IMG/VR virus record: IMGVR_UViG_3300042988_000401
Coordinates: 1 to 42,468 of that record
From: a virus
Direction: 5' to 3' (one strand)
DNA: 42,468 nucleotides
A model generated the notes under the pieces. That model did not search any database. It saw only the letters and a program-made list of their open reading frames with translations, and was not told where the DNA came from. Numbering within the stretch: the first letter of the stretch is position 1; each line of letters opens with the position of its first letter. This document shows, piece after piece, positions 12,939-21,376 of this stretch. The position numbers and the translations under genes are program-made.

Positions 12939-13739
12939 ACGATTCTCCTTGGTTGTTGAGGGTTGCCGGACACCGTCCGCCACTGCCCACCGCGTAGAGT
13001 GAACAGGAACTGACGTAGTCAGATTTGTGTAAGTGCTGGTATTACCGCGCCAGCGTCGCGGGCTTTGCCGTGCTTCAATCAGGGTATTACTGGCGCCCCC
13101 TGCGGCGCCTGCATAGTTCACGCTATGCCGTTCGATAGACCCTTGCAGCGCCATGCGCCGCTATATGCTTTTGGTTCGGGGGCTTGATGCGCTATCGACC
13201 GCTTTTCACTGATGAACCCGCGTATGTTGCCCGCCAGACGCTAACCCTCCCCGATTCAAGCCTTGCGACCATCGGTTCGTTTCGTGCATTCAGTACACTT
13301 GCTGTTGCCAGCCGTTCCACCGATTCACTCCGCGCCCTGCGAGCCCGCACTGCCACCAGCGTCAAGCCCCTACCCGCCACACTGAAGGGCGGGTGCCCTA
13401 TGACCGCCCGGCTCCTCCAGCCCGCGACTAATCAATCGGCCCACGTTGCACATCTTCCGTATCGCCACCTTTCGGCTTGCGTTGCAACGTTCGGTAGGTC
13501 TGGCAGTGCTATCTTTCAGCCTCGCTACACCACTCGCTTTTTGTTGAAAATCCGGCCTGCCGGGGGGTGGGACAAGGGCGGCTGGCCCCGCCCCCGAGCC
13601 TTATCTCTGGCTCTCAGTGGAAATCAGTTTTTGAGCCCCTGTTAAGTAAATGACACCTAGCTAGCTAACCCCACGAGGCGGCATCTGGTTAGCAAGGAGT
13701 GCGTTGCCCGGAGGTGTTAGTTGCGTTATCCTATGGGGC
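12939..13739. other. gene-free region between the divergent arms
   Basis: About 800 bases hold no gene that I can support. The region contains many potential stems: CATAG/CTATG around 13110-13125, CGATAG...CTATCG spanning about 13134-13194, GGGCGG/CCGCCC near 13390, a self-complementary CGTTGCAACG near 13482 and a GGGGG...CCCCC stem near 13562-13595. GGTATTAC occurs twice near 13040 and 13085. Near its right end lie CTAGCTAG and three GTTAG/CTAAC boxes next to the terminase promoter. It should hold the leftward early promoter, which I could not identify, and perhaps a packaging site or structured RNA. Confidence 0.5.
13704..13732 (+). promoter_or_regulatory. promoter of the packaging/head operon
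   Basis: TTGCCC (13704-13709), a 17-base spacer containing GTTAG, and TATCCT (13727-13732). The terminase gene ATG starts 8 bases after the -10, so the transcript would have almost no 5' leader. Confidence 0.6.
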
Positions 13740-14120
13740 ATGAGCACTCAAACAGCACGAGACCGGTTCAAAAAGAACTTGGAGGACGGTGGCGATCAGG
13801 TCATCGTCGAGTATTTCAAGCGGCTGGGCAACGAAGCCGAAGCCAGCATCGACGACCTGCGCAAAGCGGTCGAGCTGGTTGCCAAGGCGCACGGTCTCAA
13901 TCAGTCCGACAAGGTGGACTCCATGATGCAGGTGAGCTGGACCATCAACGGAGGCAACGTCACCATCGGCGTGACCAACCCCAGCGCTGCGCCAGAAGCG
14001 ACCGAAGTTATCGAAGATGCGACCATCAAAGAGGTCACTGGCTCACCAGATGAGCCACCTGCTCCCACCACCCCCGCTCTGGTCATTCCGCCACTCGAGA
14101 ACCTGCTGGACCAAGCATGA
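13740..14120 (+). CDS. putative terminase small subunit, 126 aa
   Basis: Assigned by position: it is directly upstream of the large terminase and overlaps it by ATGA. The N-terminal half is helical and charged (TARDRFKKNLEDGGDQVIVEYFKRL, IDDLRKAVELVAKAH), which suits a DNA-binding oligomer; the C-terminal part is Pro/Thr-rich and ends with a hydrophobic LENLLDQA, possibly the contact to TerL. The chosen ATG gives STQTARDRF; no Shine-Dalgarno is present and the promoter sits directly upstream, so translation may be leaderless. The starting TTG at 13704 would lie within the promoter. Confidence 0.65.
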   Translation: MSTQTARDRFKKNLEDGGDQVIVEYFKRLGNEAEASIDDLRKAVELVAKAHGLNQSDKVDSMMQVSWTINGGNVTIGVTNPSAAPEATEVIEDATIKEVTGSPDEPPAPTTPALVIPPLENLLDQA

Positions 14121-15550
14121 ACTACAACGCAAGCCCCACGGGCAACCTGTTCCTTGCCAGCCGCAAGTTCATCAAGATCATCATGGGCCCGGTGGGTGGG
14201 GGCAAGTCCACGGTGGCGTTCTTTGACCTGCTCGACCGCGCATTCAATCAGGTGCCGCACAACAACATCCGGCGCACCAAGTTCATCGTGCTGCGCAACA
14301 CTGCCGCTCAGTTGAAGGCAACCGTCAAGCCCCTCATTGACCAGTGGATGGTTACGATGCCGCCCCACCCGATGGGGCAGTGGAGGCTGACCGACAACAC
14401 GTTTGAGATCAAGGTGCGCATTCCTGATGGGACCGTCGTGCACACTGAGTTCGTCCTGATGGCCGCAGACACGCCAGATGACGTGCGACGCCTGCTCTCT
14501 GTGGAGTGCTCAGCCGCTTGGGTGGAGGAGTCCCGTGAGGTGGACCCCGAGGTGTTCGCTGGTCTCCAAGGCCGTACAGCCCGCTTCCCTAATATGGCGT
14601 CCGGCGGGGTTACCTACCCCGGAGTCATCTGCTCGACCAACCCGCCGCCTCTTGGGGGCTTCTGGCACGAGTTGATCACCAAGCCGCCCACGAACACCGA
14701 GGTGTTTATCCAGCCAAGCGCCATCCTCGCAGACGGCTCCATCAACCCCGACGCGGAAAACCTGTCCAACCTCGCTGCCGACTACTACGACAACCTACTG
14801 GCTGCGAACACCGAGGGGTGGATCGACGTCTACCTCAAGAACAACTTCGGGCCGGGCAACATGGGCCAGCCGGTGTACAAAGCGAGCTTCAGGCGCGACT
14901 TCCACGTAGCAAAAGACCCGCTCAAGGCCGTCTCGGCAAGCGTGAATCCGCTGATTGTGGGCATGGACAACGGGCTGCAAGCTGCGGCTGTGGTGGGGCA
15001 GCTCGATATGCGCGGGCGGGTCAACGTGCTGGCCGAGTGCTACGTGCCAGAGGAGCAGACGATGGGGGTGGAGAGCTACCTCGACAGGCTCCTAATACCC
15101 CTGCTGCGGAGCAAATTTCCCCAAATTCGGCCCGAAAGTATCGTTTTTGTGGTCGATCCGGCCTGTTTTCAGCGCTCTCAGGTCAACGAAATGACCATCG
15201 CGCAGGCCATCCAGAACCGGGGTTTCAGGGTCGTAAAGGCCTCCACAAACGACCCGGAGAGGCGAATTGACGCTGTTGAGGGCCTGTTTTCACGCCAAAT
15301 CGACGGTGGACCTGCCTTTTTGATCGACCCCGAGTGCCCGTACTTCATCGAGGCCTGTGAGTGGGGCTACCGGTACAAGAAGTCAGCCAGCGGTCAGACG
15401 ACGCTCACCCCCGACAAGAGCCACCACAGCCACATTTCGGACGCGGCGCAGTATCTGGCGCTGCACTACAACATCATCCACCACGGCGGCCCCAACATGG
15501 GACGAAGGGCGGCTCAGACACCCAAGCGCAGCTCGTACGTTTACAGCTAG
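14117..15550 (+). CDS. terL: terminase large subunit
   Basis: ATP-driven packaging motor and headful/cos nuclease. Walker A GPVGGGKS is at 24-31, Walker B AAWVEE at 133-138, and the coupling motif STN at 173-175. The RNase H-like nuclease acidic residues are D284 (GMDNG), D347 (VVDPA) and D442 (SDAAQY). At 477 residues it has normal size. It overlaps the small subunit gene by ATGA and is followed by a new promoter for the portal. Confidence 0.93.
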   Translation: MNYNASPTGNLFLASRKFIKIIMGPVGGGKSTVAFFDLLDRAFNQVPHNNIRRTKFIVLRNTAAQLKATVKPLIDQWMVTMPPHPMGQWRLTDNTFEIKVRIPDGTVVHTEFVLMAADTPDDVRRLLSVECSAAWVEESREVDPEVFAGLQGRTARFPNMASGGVTYPGVICSTNPPPLGGFWHELITKPPTNTEVFIQPSAILADGSINPDAENLSNLAADYYDNLLAANTEGWIDVYLKNNFGPGNMGQPVYKASFRRDFHVAKDPLKAVSASVNPLIVGMDNGLQAAAVVGQLDMRGRVNVLAECYVPEEQTMGVESYLDRLLIPLLRSKFPQIRPESIVFVVDPACFQRSQVNEMTIAQAIQNRGFRVVKASTNDPERRIDAVEGLFSRQIDGGPAFLIDPECPYFIEACEWGYRYKKSASGQTTLTPDKSHHSHISDAAQYLALHYNIIHHGGPNMGRRAAQTPKRSSYVYS

Positions 15551-15551
15551 G

Positions 15552-15580
15552 TTTGCAAACAGGTTAGCCTGTTATATACT
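15552..15580 (+). promoter_or_regulatory. promoter upstream of the portal gene
   Basis: TTTGCA (15552-15557), a 17-base spacer and TATACT (15575-15580). The spacer contains AACAGG-TTAG-CCTGTT, an inverted repeat with a GTTAG box in its centre, which looks like an operator. The start would lie near 15587; a two-codon frame (ATG GAC TAA, 15592-15600) sits right before the portal ATG. Confidence 0.55.
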
Positions 15581-15602
15581 CGGCCAACTTCATGGACTAA
15601 CT

Positions 15603-17747
15603 ATGGCGCTTGGTCTGACCCCTCCGACATCGTTCTCGTGGGCACCTCAACCCGAGGAAAGTCCAACCGTCGCTGCCCCGGCAGCTCCCACACCCAACAA
15701 TCTGGGTGGGCTCATGCCCGTCAAGTCTCTGGCCGCTATGCAGGCCGAGGACGCCACAGCCGCTGCGACGCAGCGTGCCATGCAGGAATCCAGCCAGCCG
15801 CTGGTGCAAGGACTCGTCGCTCAGTTGCAGAAGCACTGGAGCATTGCCAAGATCGCCAAGCTCGAACCCGAGCGCAAGATGCTCGAAGCAGTCCGCGCCA
15901 AGGCCGGGCGCTACTCCGCCGAGATGGAAGCCAAGCTCAACGCCAACGGCGGCTCCACCATCTACATGATGCTCTTCGCTACCAAGGCGCGGCAGGCCAA
16001 GGCGCTCTTGGCCGACGTCATGATCGGCTCGGGCGCTGAGAAACCTTGGACCATCTCTCCCTCACCCAAGCCAGACCTGCCGCAAGAAGACGTCACGCAG
16101 ATCATGCAGGCGGTGCAGCAGACGGTCATGCAAGCCGAGATGAGCGGCATGCCGATGGAAGTTCCCATCATCCGCCAGTTGTTGCGCGACGCACGCGACC
16201 GGGCCGAAGACCAGATCATGCAGACCGCACGGTTCGAGTCCAGCAAGGCCGAGGACGCGCTCGAAGACGCGCTGGTGGAGGGTAACTACCTCGAAGCGCT
16301 GAGCGAGTTTCTGGACGACCTCACGGTATTCAAGACTGCGTTCATGAAGGGGCCGGTGGTCAACATCGAGTCTCGCTTGCAGTGGGTGCAGCAGCCCGAC
16401 GGCTCCAGCAAGGCCGACGTGCAGGAGGTCAAGACCCTCAAGTGGGAGCGGGTTGATCCGTTCATGATTTATCCCGCCCCGTGGGCGAAGAACGTGCAGG
16501 ATGCGTTCCTGTTCCAGCGTCACCGGCTAAGCCGTGGCGAGCTGTCTGCCCTGATCGGTGTTGACGGCTACTCAGAGGATGCCATCCGTGCGGTGCTCGA
16601 CACCCACGGCCAAGGGGGCTTGCGCGAGTGGCTTGCCATCGACATCCAGAAACACCACGCCGAGGGGCGCTCAAGCGTCATGGCGATGGGCGGCGACGAC
16701 CTCATCGACGCGCTCCAGTATTGGGGCAACGTCTCGGGCAAGATGCTGCGCGAGTGGGGTATGAAGGACATCAAGGACGATGCCAAGGAGTACCCGGTGG
16801 AGGTCTGGCAGATTGGCGAGTACGCCATCAAGGCCGTGATCAACCCTGACCCGCTGGCGCGTCGTCCGTACTACGCCGACGGCTACAGCCGCATCCCCGG
16901 AGCGTTTTGGCATAACAGCCTGTACGACCTCATCGAGGACTGCCAGAGCATGTGCAACAGTGCCGCGCGGGCGCTGGCTAACAACATGGGCATCAGCTCG
17001 GGGCCGCAGGTGGGTGTCAACGTGGACCGCATCGCGCCGGGCGAGGACGTGACCGAGCTATACCCGTGGAAAATCTGGCAGTTCAACAACGACCCGATGG
17101 GTTCGAGCGCCAGCCCCATATCGTTCTTCCAGCCGGGCTCCAACGCCTCCGAGCTGATGGGCGTGTACGACAAGTTCAGCCTGATGGCCGACGAGTATTC
17201 GGGCATCCCGCGCTACATGACGGGCACCGAGGGCACGCCGGGGGCCGGGCGCACAGCGTCAGGCCTGTCCATGATGGTTGGCAACGCGAGCAAGGTCATC
17301 AAGTCGCTCGTCTCCAGCTTGGACATCCATGTGACGTCGCCAGTCCTGAAGCGCCTCTTCGACTGGAAGATGCAGTACGACACCAAGTTCAACTTCCGGG
17401 GCGACCTCAACATCGTGCCGCGCGGGGCGCTCTCGCTGCAAGTCAAGGACGCGGCTAACCAAGCTCGCATGCAGTTCCTCCAGATGACGTCCAACCCCAT
17501 CGACATGCAGATCATGGGACCGGAAGGCCGGGCGGCGCTACTGCGCGAGTCGGCCAAGAACCTCAACATGAACCCCGACGACGTGATCCCCTCGCTCTCG
17601 GCGCTTCGCTTGAAGCAGCTCGCTGCCTCCCAGATGCAGCAGCCCGAGGGACAGCCCGCACAGCAAGCGAGCGCCGGGCCACAGAGCGGACAGACACTGG
17701 CTGACGGCCAGCCCATCACAGACAACTTCAGCCCTCAACCGGCATAA
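15603..17747 (+). CDS. portal protein, 714 aa
   Basis: Forms the dodecameric DNA channel and head-tail connector. The length and composition match large podovirus portals. Recognisable stretches include WERVDPFMIYPAPWA in the middle, YADGYSRIPGAFWHNSLYDL, ARALANNMGISSGPQVGVN and the PRYMTGTEGTPGAGRTASG loop before the C-terminal helical part. The last 60 residues are Gln/Pro-rich (barrel-like tail). The ATG at 15603 starts a normal MALGLTPPTSF; an earlier in-frame start would overlap TerL by 190 bases and is rejected. No clear Shine-Dalgarno is seen. Confidence 0.88.
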   Translation: MALGLTPPTSFSWAPQPEESPTVAAPAAPTPNNLGGLMPVKSLAAMQAEDATAAATQRAMQESSQPLVQGLVAQLQKHWSIAKIAKLEPERKMLEAVRAKAGRYSAEMEAKLNANGGSTIYMMLFATKARQAKALLADVMIGSGAEKPWTISPSPKPDLPQEDVTQIMQAVQQTVMQAEMSGMPMEVPIIRQLLRDARDRAEDQIMQTARFESSKAEDALEDALVEGNYLEALSEFLDDLTVFKTAFMKGPVVNIESRLQWVQQPDGSSKADVQEVKTLKWERVDPFMIYPAPWAKNVQDAFLFQRHRLSRGELSALIGVDGYSEDAIRAVLDTHGQGGLREWLAIDIQKHHAEGRSSVMAMGGDDLIDALQYWGNVSGKMLREWGMKDIKDDAKEYPVEVWQIGEYAIKAVINPDPLARRPYYADGYSRIPGAFWHNSLYDLIEDCQSMCNSAARALANNMGISSGPQVGVNVDRIAPGEDVTELYPWKIWQFNNDPMGSSASPISFFQPGSNASELMGVYDKFSLMADEYSGIPRYMTGTEGTPGAGRTASGLSMMVGNASKVIKSLVSSLDIHVTSPVLKRLFDWKMQYDTKFNFRGDLNIVPRGALSLQVKDAANQARMQFLQMTSNPIDMQIMGPEGRAALLRESAKNLNMNPDDVIPSLSALRLKQLAASQMQQPEGQPAQQASAGPQSGQTLADGQPITDNFSPQPA

Positions 17748-17757
17748 GGAGCACACC

Positions 17758-17997
17758 ATGCCCATGACCCATCCCGCGTATAACTTCGCAACCGTCGCCC
17801 CCAACGACTCCACTGACCTGCCCGGCGGACAGGCCCGTGCGTTCTACGTCGGCACTGGCGGCACTCTGGCGCTCCAGAACAACGCAGGCGTCACTGTATC
17901 GTTCCCCTCGGTCAACGGGGGCTCCATCCTCCCGGTGAGTTCGCGTCGGGTGCTGGCGACCGGCACCACAGCGTCCAACATCATCGCACTGTTCTGA
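17758..17997 (+). CDS. head spike base protein, Rcc01079-like, 79 aa
   Basis: The whole sequence follows the pattern of the small spike-base family named after R. capsulatus GTA Rcc01079: NDSTDLPGGQARAFYVGTGG, then a beta strand (VTVSFPSVNGGSILPVS) and the closing RRVLATGTTASNIIALF. In gene transfer agents this protein is the base of capsid spikes and sits next to a fibre protein gene, exactly as here. Shine-Dalgarno AAGGAG precedes the ATG. Confidence 0.78.
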   Translation: MPMTHPAYNFATVAPNDSTDLPGGQARAFYVGTGGTLALQNNAGVTVSFPSVNGGSILPVSSRRVLATGTTASNIIALF

Positions 17998-17999
17998 TC

Positions 18000-20189
18000 A
18001 TGCACGTCGGCATCGGCTTCCCCCTCACTGGAGTGGCGCAGGCGCTGTATGCCGCGCTTAATCTCGACTTCCTCACAGGCACCCTCGACCCCCGCATCAC
18101 ATTCACACGAGCAGACGCAGCGCCTGCGGCAACGCGGTTCAACTCGTCTGGGTTGATGGAGGTGATGGGGGTGAATTTGGCCCTCAATAGCGATGACCTG
18201 ACAAACGCATACTGGGCGAAGACAAACTGCACAGTCACAGCCGCTTCTGCCTCGCCTATCGGAACTGCGTTCAAGCTGACTGAATCCGCGACAACCGGCG
18301 CACACAATGCCGGAAGAGCGTTCACTGCACTGACCGGAACCTACACATTTTCCATTTACGCCAAGGCTGGTGAGCGCCGCTACCTGCACCTGTGTGAGTC
18401 TGCAACGCTTGCGGGACGCGCAATCTTCGACTTGGTGGGCGGGACTATTGGGGCAACAGCAGGTTCCCCAAGTGCGGTGATGACAAGCATTGGCAGTGGT
18501 TGGTATCGCTGCTCAATCACTCTGACTGAGGCAGGGGCTGCGTTTGGCGCGACATTTGGAGTGTCGGACACGAACACAACCGGCATTCCTTCGCCTTCCT
18601 ACACTGGTGATGGTGTGAGCGGGTTGTATGTGTCTGCACCGCAGTTTGAGTTGAGTGCTTCTCCAAACGCCTACAGCCCCACGCAAGGCACGTCCACCAG
18701 CGGCCCGAGGTTCATGTACGACCCTGCAACGCCAGCGGGTGTGACGGGTGGGGAGTTGGTGACGAATGGCGGATGGACTACCCCCGCTGGGTACGACAAC
18801 GTAACAGTAAACTCAGGCTCTGGGTTCGTATCAACAGGTGTTGCTAGCTCTAACCGCGTATACCTGAATCTTGCCACTGTTCCCGGTAAGACGTACCGCG
18901 TTGATTGGACGGGGTATAGCCTATCAACTGGCACTGCGGCAATTTACGCAAGGGATGGCGGAGGCGGAGGCGGAACAATCCTAACCACCGTATCCAACGC
19001 CCAGAACGGCAATGGTTCGCTGTATTTCGTTGCGGTAACAACCGCGTCGAATATCCTGTTTGCTGCTGCTGCTGTAGCTTCAACTCAGTCCGTCGCCGCT
19101 GCGTCGATCAAAGAAGTCACCTTCACCCCCAGCGGCCTGTGGATCGAAGAACAAAGAACCAACCTGCTGCTGCATAGCCGTGACATGACGCAGGCGGCGT
19201 GGACGAAGACTGACGTTACCCCTGCGAGAACGCAAGTAGGCTTGGATGGGGTGGCTAATACGGCGTGTTTGATGACTGAGGGGACTGCTCTCACGGCGTA
19301 CACCTTCCAAAATCCTGCCACAGCTTTTACAGCAGGCGGAACAATAACGGTGTCGCAGGTTTTGAAGTACGGCAACTGCCCGTGGGTTCGGTTGGATGCT
19401 GCTGACTCTACCGCAGCGGCTGGCGGTTATAGCTGGTTCAATCTCCAAACAGGCGCGATAGGCGGGGCAACTGTTTTTGGTGTCGCCACTGCTGCGTCAA
19501 ACACGATGACACCGCTGGGCGGCGGATGGTATCGCTGCACTTTGACGGTGACGCTAAACGGTGGATTCACGCTGGGTCGGATGGCACTGTGCAGTGCATC
19601 TGCGAACCTTTCTGGAACGCGCGTATCCGGTGCCACCTACATCGTAGACTGCGCCCAACTCGAAGCCGCATCCACGGCGTCCACGATCATCGTGACTGGC
19701 GCTGCAAGTGCGACACGGGCGGCGGATGTTCCGCTGATGAACGGCACCAACTTCTCCAGTTGGTTCAACGGGACGGCAGGTACTTTTGTTGTCGAGTACG
19801 CGGTGAGCTACTTCAACTCGAACAGGAACCTCGCCTTCTCCGTGAGCGACACTGGGCTCAATCGACTGGCAATGCGGGCGACAGAGAGTTCACTCCCCGG
19901 CAACTTTGTTGTCGGCAATGGCACCGTGAACGCCAACCTAACAACAGGCGCGATTACCGCTGGTGTCGTGAAGAAAGCTGTGTTGGCGTATTCCACGACT
20001 GAGGCTCGGTCTTCTTACGCAGGGGCGCAGGCAAGCGTTGCGGCTACTGGATACACGGCTGCTGCACCGACAAGCATCTACCTTGGTTGCTCGGAGTCCG
20101 GCCTTCTTCAGTTGAATGGGCCGCTGCGCAGGCTGACGTACTACAACACGCGCCTGCCAAACGCGACAGAGGACGCCCTCTCGCTATGA
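18000..20189 (+). CDS. head spike fibre protein with two carbohydrate-binding-like repeats, 729 aa
   Basis: Follows the spike base gene by 2 bases. The N-terminal LDFLTGTLDPRITFTRA...ATRFNSSGL is a typical start of phage head-spike fibres. Two tandem jelly-roll-like modules follow: residues about 60-200 (NLALNSDDLTNAYWAKTN ... GSGWYRCSITL) and about 385-540 (NLLLHSRDMTQAAWTKTD ... GGGWYRCTLTV). The C-terminal third (about 575-729) resembles a LamG-like domain ending in LRRLTYYNTRLPNATE. It should bind surface glycans and help the virion adhere to cells. A glycine-rich stretch near 318-325 separates the modules. Confidence 0.72.
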   Translation: MHVGIGFPLTGVAQALYAALNLDFLTGTLDPRITFTRADAAPAATRFNSSGLMEVMGVNLALNSDDLTNAYWAKTNCTVTAASASPIGTAFKLTESATTGAHNAGRAFTALTGTYTFSIYAKAGERRYLHLCESATLAGRAIFDLVGGTIGATAGSPSAVMTSIGSGWYRCSITLTEAGAAFGATFGVSDTNTTGIPSPSYTGDGVSGLYVSAPQFELSASPNAYSPTQGTSTSGPRFMYDPATPAGVTGGELVTNGGWTTPAGYDNVTVNSGSGFVSTGVASSNRVYLNLATVPGKTYRVDWTGYSLSTGTAAIYARDGGGGGGTILTTVSNAQNGNGSLYFVAVTTASNILFAAAAVASTQSVAAASIKEVTFTPSGLWIEEQRTNLLLHSRDMTQAAWTKTDVTPARTQVGLDGVANTACLMTEGTALTAYTFQNPATAFTAGGTITVSQVLKYGNCPWVRLDAADSTAAAGGYSWFNLQTGAIGGATVFGVATAASNTMTPLGGGWYRCTLTVTLNGGFTLGRMALCSASANLSGTRVSGATYIVDCAQLEAASTASTIIVTGAASATRAADVPLMNGTNFSSWFNGTAGTFVVEYAVSYFNSNRNLAFSVSDTGLNRLAMRATESSLPGNFVVGNGTVNANLTTGAITAGVVKKAVLAYSTTEARSSYAGAQASVAATGYTAAAPTSIYLGCSESGLLQLNGPLRRLTYYNTRLPNATEDALSL

Positions 20190-20410
20190 AGCCCATCCTC
20201 CTAGCCCTCCTGCTCACCGGCTGCTCTGACATGGTACTGACCAACCCGCGCGAGACAACAACGATCACATGGGTAGACCGCAAGTGCGGCCACTCGGCAG
20301 GATGTGCTCTGGTGATGGCAGACAGGTGCTACGTTGCAATGGAGCGCGAAGCCCCCGACTGGCTGGTGGCTCACGAAATGAAGCACTGCTTCGGGTTTGA
20401 GCACAAATGA
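20186..20410 (+). CDS. small lipoprotein with metzincin-type zinc motif, 74 aa
   Basis: The ATG at 20186 overlaps the spike-fibre stop (ATGA). The N-terminus is a lipoprotein signal (MKPILLALLLTGC, lipobox LTGC). The C-terminus is HEMKHCFGFEH, which fits the HExxHxxGxxH zinc-binding consensus of metzincin proteases in every position. Two more cysteines (KCGHSAGC) may form a disulfide in the periplasm. It is very short for a protease, so it might be a minimal peptidase, a pseudoenzyme or a zinc-binding structural protein. Its location between spike and head genes is unusual. Confidence 0.7.
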   Translation: MKPILLALLLTGCSDMVLTNPRETTTITWVDRKCGHSAGCALVMADRCYVAMEREAPDWLVAHEMKHCFGFEHK

Positions 20411-20490
20411 GTCTCCTCACCATCCTCATGATCGTCTACGGCGTTCTGGCTTACTGGGGCTGGTCGATTGCTCGCATGGGCAAAGACTGA
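20407..20490 (+). CDS. single-pass membrane peptide, 27 aa
   Basis: A 27-residue frame with one hydrophobic helix (LLTILMIVYGVLAYWGWSIA) and a short basic tail (RMGKD). It overlaps the lipoprotein stop by ATGA, so the two are likely translated together. It may work with the lipoprotein at the membrane. Confidence 0.5.
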   Translation: MSLLTILMIVYGVLAYWGWSIARMGKD

Positions 20491-20492
20491 CC

Positions 20493-20521
20493 TGTACACT
20501 AACGCACTAACAGATTACAAT
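20493..20521 (+). promoter_or_regulatory. promoter upstream of the small basic protein genes
   Basis: TGTACA (20493-20498), a 17-base spacer that begins with CTAACGCACTAAC (two direct boxes), and TACAAT (20516-20521). The predicted start near 20528 leaves a short leader with AAGGAG before the next gene. Confidence 0.5.
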
Positions 20522-20539
20522 TTTCACCAAGGAGTCCGT

Positions 20540-20680
20540 ATGGCTACCAAGAAACCGCTCCCCTTCGAGAAGTCCAAGAAGGATAAGGAGCCCAAGGGCA
20601 TGAAAGAGGGTTCTCGTAAAGAGGAAGCTCTGGACCGCAAGCAGGCAAAGGGTAACCCCTTCGCCAAGTTCAAAAAGTAA
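20540..20680 (+). CDS. small lysine-rich protein, 46 aa
   Basis: A short, strongly basic protein (repeated KSKKDKEPKGMKEG, KEEALDRKQAKG, ending FAKFKK). A clear AAGGAG precedes the ATG. Basic peptides of this kind next to head genes may bind packaged DNA or scaffold. No family recognised. Confidence 0.65.
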   Translation: MATKKPLPFEKSKKDKEPKGMKEGSRKEEALDRKQAKGNPFAKFKK

Positions 20681-20690
20681 GGAGAAATCC

Positions 20691-20885
20691 ATGTCTATCG
20701 ACGTAAACAAACTCCGCGCCACCTCCAAATCGGTGGAATCCAACGGCGGCTACTGCGCTCCGAACCAGCTCGGTAACGGCAAGAGCCACCCCCACACTTC
20801 TGGCTCCATCAACGTGGACGCTCTGAAGACTACTGGCAAGTCGGTGTCCGCTATCAGTGGCTCTGTCGCCACCAACAAGAAATGA
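20691..20885 (+). CDS. hypothetical protein, 64 aa, internally repetitive
   Basis: Two similar halves: VNKLRATSKSVESNGG and VDALKTTGKSVSAISG, linked by a Gly/His/Ser stretch. AAGGAG precedes the ATG. It may be a minor head or cement-like component, but nothing confirms this. Its 3' end overlaps the next gene by ATGA. Confidence 0.62.
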   Translation: MSIDVNKLRATSKSVESNGGYCAPNQLGNGKSHPHTSGSINVDALKTTGKSVSAISGSVATNKK

Positions 20886-21124
20886 CCGACGAAGAACTGT
20901 TCCTGAGCGAGAAGGCCGAATACTTCGGCAACCGTCTGATCTGGCGTCACAAAGACGTCGGCATCAAGGTTCCCGGCGGCGCGATGATTCTGACCCCCGA
21001 GGGCGAAGAAGTGTTGGCGCAGCTCAAGGACATCACTGACGTGGAAGCTAAACCGGCCAAGAAAGCACGCAAGGCAGAAGTCACAGCGAATGTTGATGAT
21101 CTGCTCGGCGGCGATATTGCTTGA
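20882..21124 (+). CDS. hypothetical protein, 80 aa
   Basis: A small alpha/beta protein (MTDEELFLSEKAEYFGNRLIW, then VPGGAMILTPEGEEVLAQL) followed by a lysine-rich linker (KPAKKARKA) and an acidic end. Function unknown. Its stop codon lies within the -35 of the following promoter. Confidence 0.65.
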   Translation: MTDEELFLSEKAEYFGNRLIWRHKDVGIKVPGGAMILTPEGEEVLAQLKDITDVEAKPAKKARKAEVTANVDDLLGGDIA

Positions 21125-21149
21125 CGGTCTAACGCGTTAGTGTTATATA
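21121..21149 (+). promoter_or_regulatory. near-consensus promoter with palindromic operator in the spacer
   Basis: TTGACG (21121-21126), a 17-base spacer holding the perfect palindrome CTAACGCGTTAG (21129-21140), and TATATA (21144-21149). The next gene ATG lies 8 bases after the -10 and has no Shine-Dalgarno, so a leaderless mRNA is predicted. Confidence 0.65.
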
Positions 21150-21156
21150 TCCGCCA

Positions 21157-21366
21157 ATGACTAAGGACGAAGAGCTGGCGCTGTTTGATTACCTTGCCCG
21201 AAACAGCAAATTTCGGGACTGGCTTGAACAGAAGCTCTCGTTTGAAGTCGAGGCACTTATCCAAACACCGGATGTTGATCAGCTTCGCCGCGCTCAAGGG
21301 CGTGCCGGATTACTGCAACAGATGGTGAAGCTACTTGAAGTAGCACCGGGCGCGGTGAAACGCTGA
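21157..21366 (+). CDS. hypothetical protein, 69 aa, probably leaderless mRNA
   Basis: A helical, charged protein: MTKDEELALFDYLARNSKFRDW, a helix KLSFEVEALIQ and a second helix QLRRAQGRAGLLQQMVKLLE. Similar short proteins sit before scaffold genes in some podoviruses. The ATG is placed at the expected transcript start of its own promoter; there is no ribosome binding site. Confidence 0.62.
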   Translation: MTKDEELALFDYLARNSKFRDWLEQKLSFEVEALIQTPDVDQLRRAQGRAGLLQQMVKLLEVAPGAVKR

Positions 21367-21376
21367 TTTTTGTCCG

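Noticed and set aside
13105-13200. tRNA-like segment (GTTCGATAGAC resembling a T-loop)
   Set aside because: No acceptor, D-arm or anticodon arm at fitting distances could be formed.
13184-13645. 153-residue rightward reading frame in the gene-free region
   Set aside because: Composition is random-like (Arg/Ser/Leu/Ala/Pro), there is no ribosome site, and the DNA shows stem-forming segments instead of coding bias.
15357-15602. Upstream extension of the portal frame
   Set aside because: It would overlap the terminase nuclease domain by about 190 bases; the portal has a better start after its own promoter.
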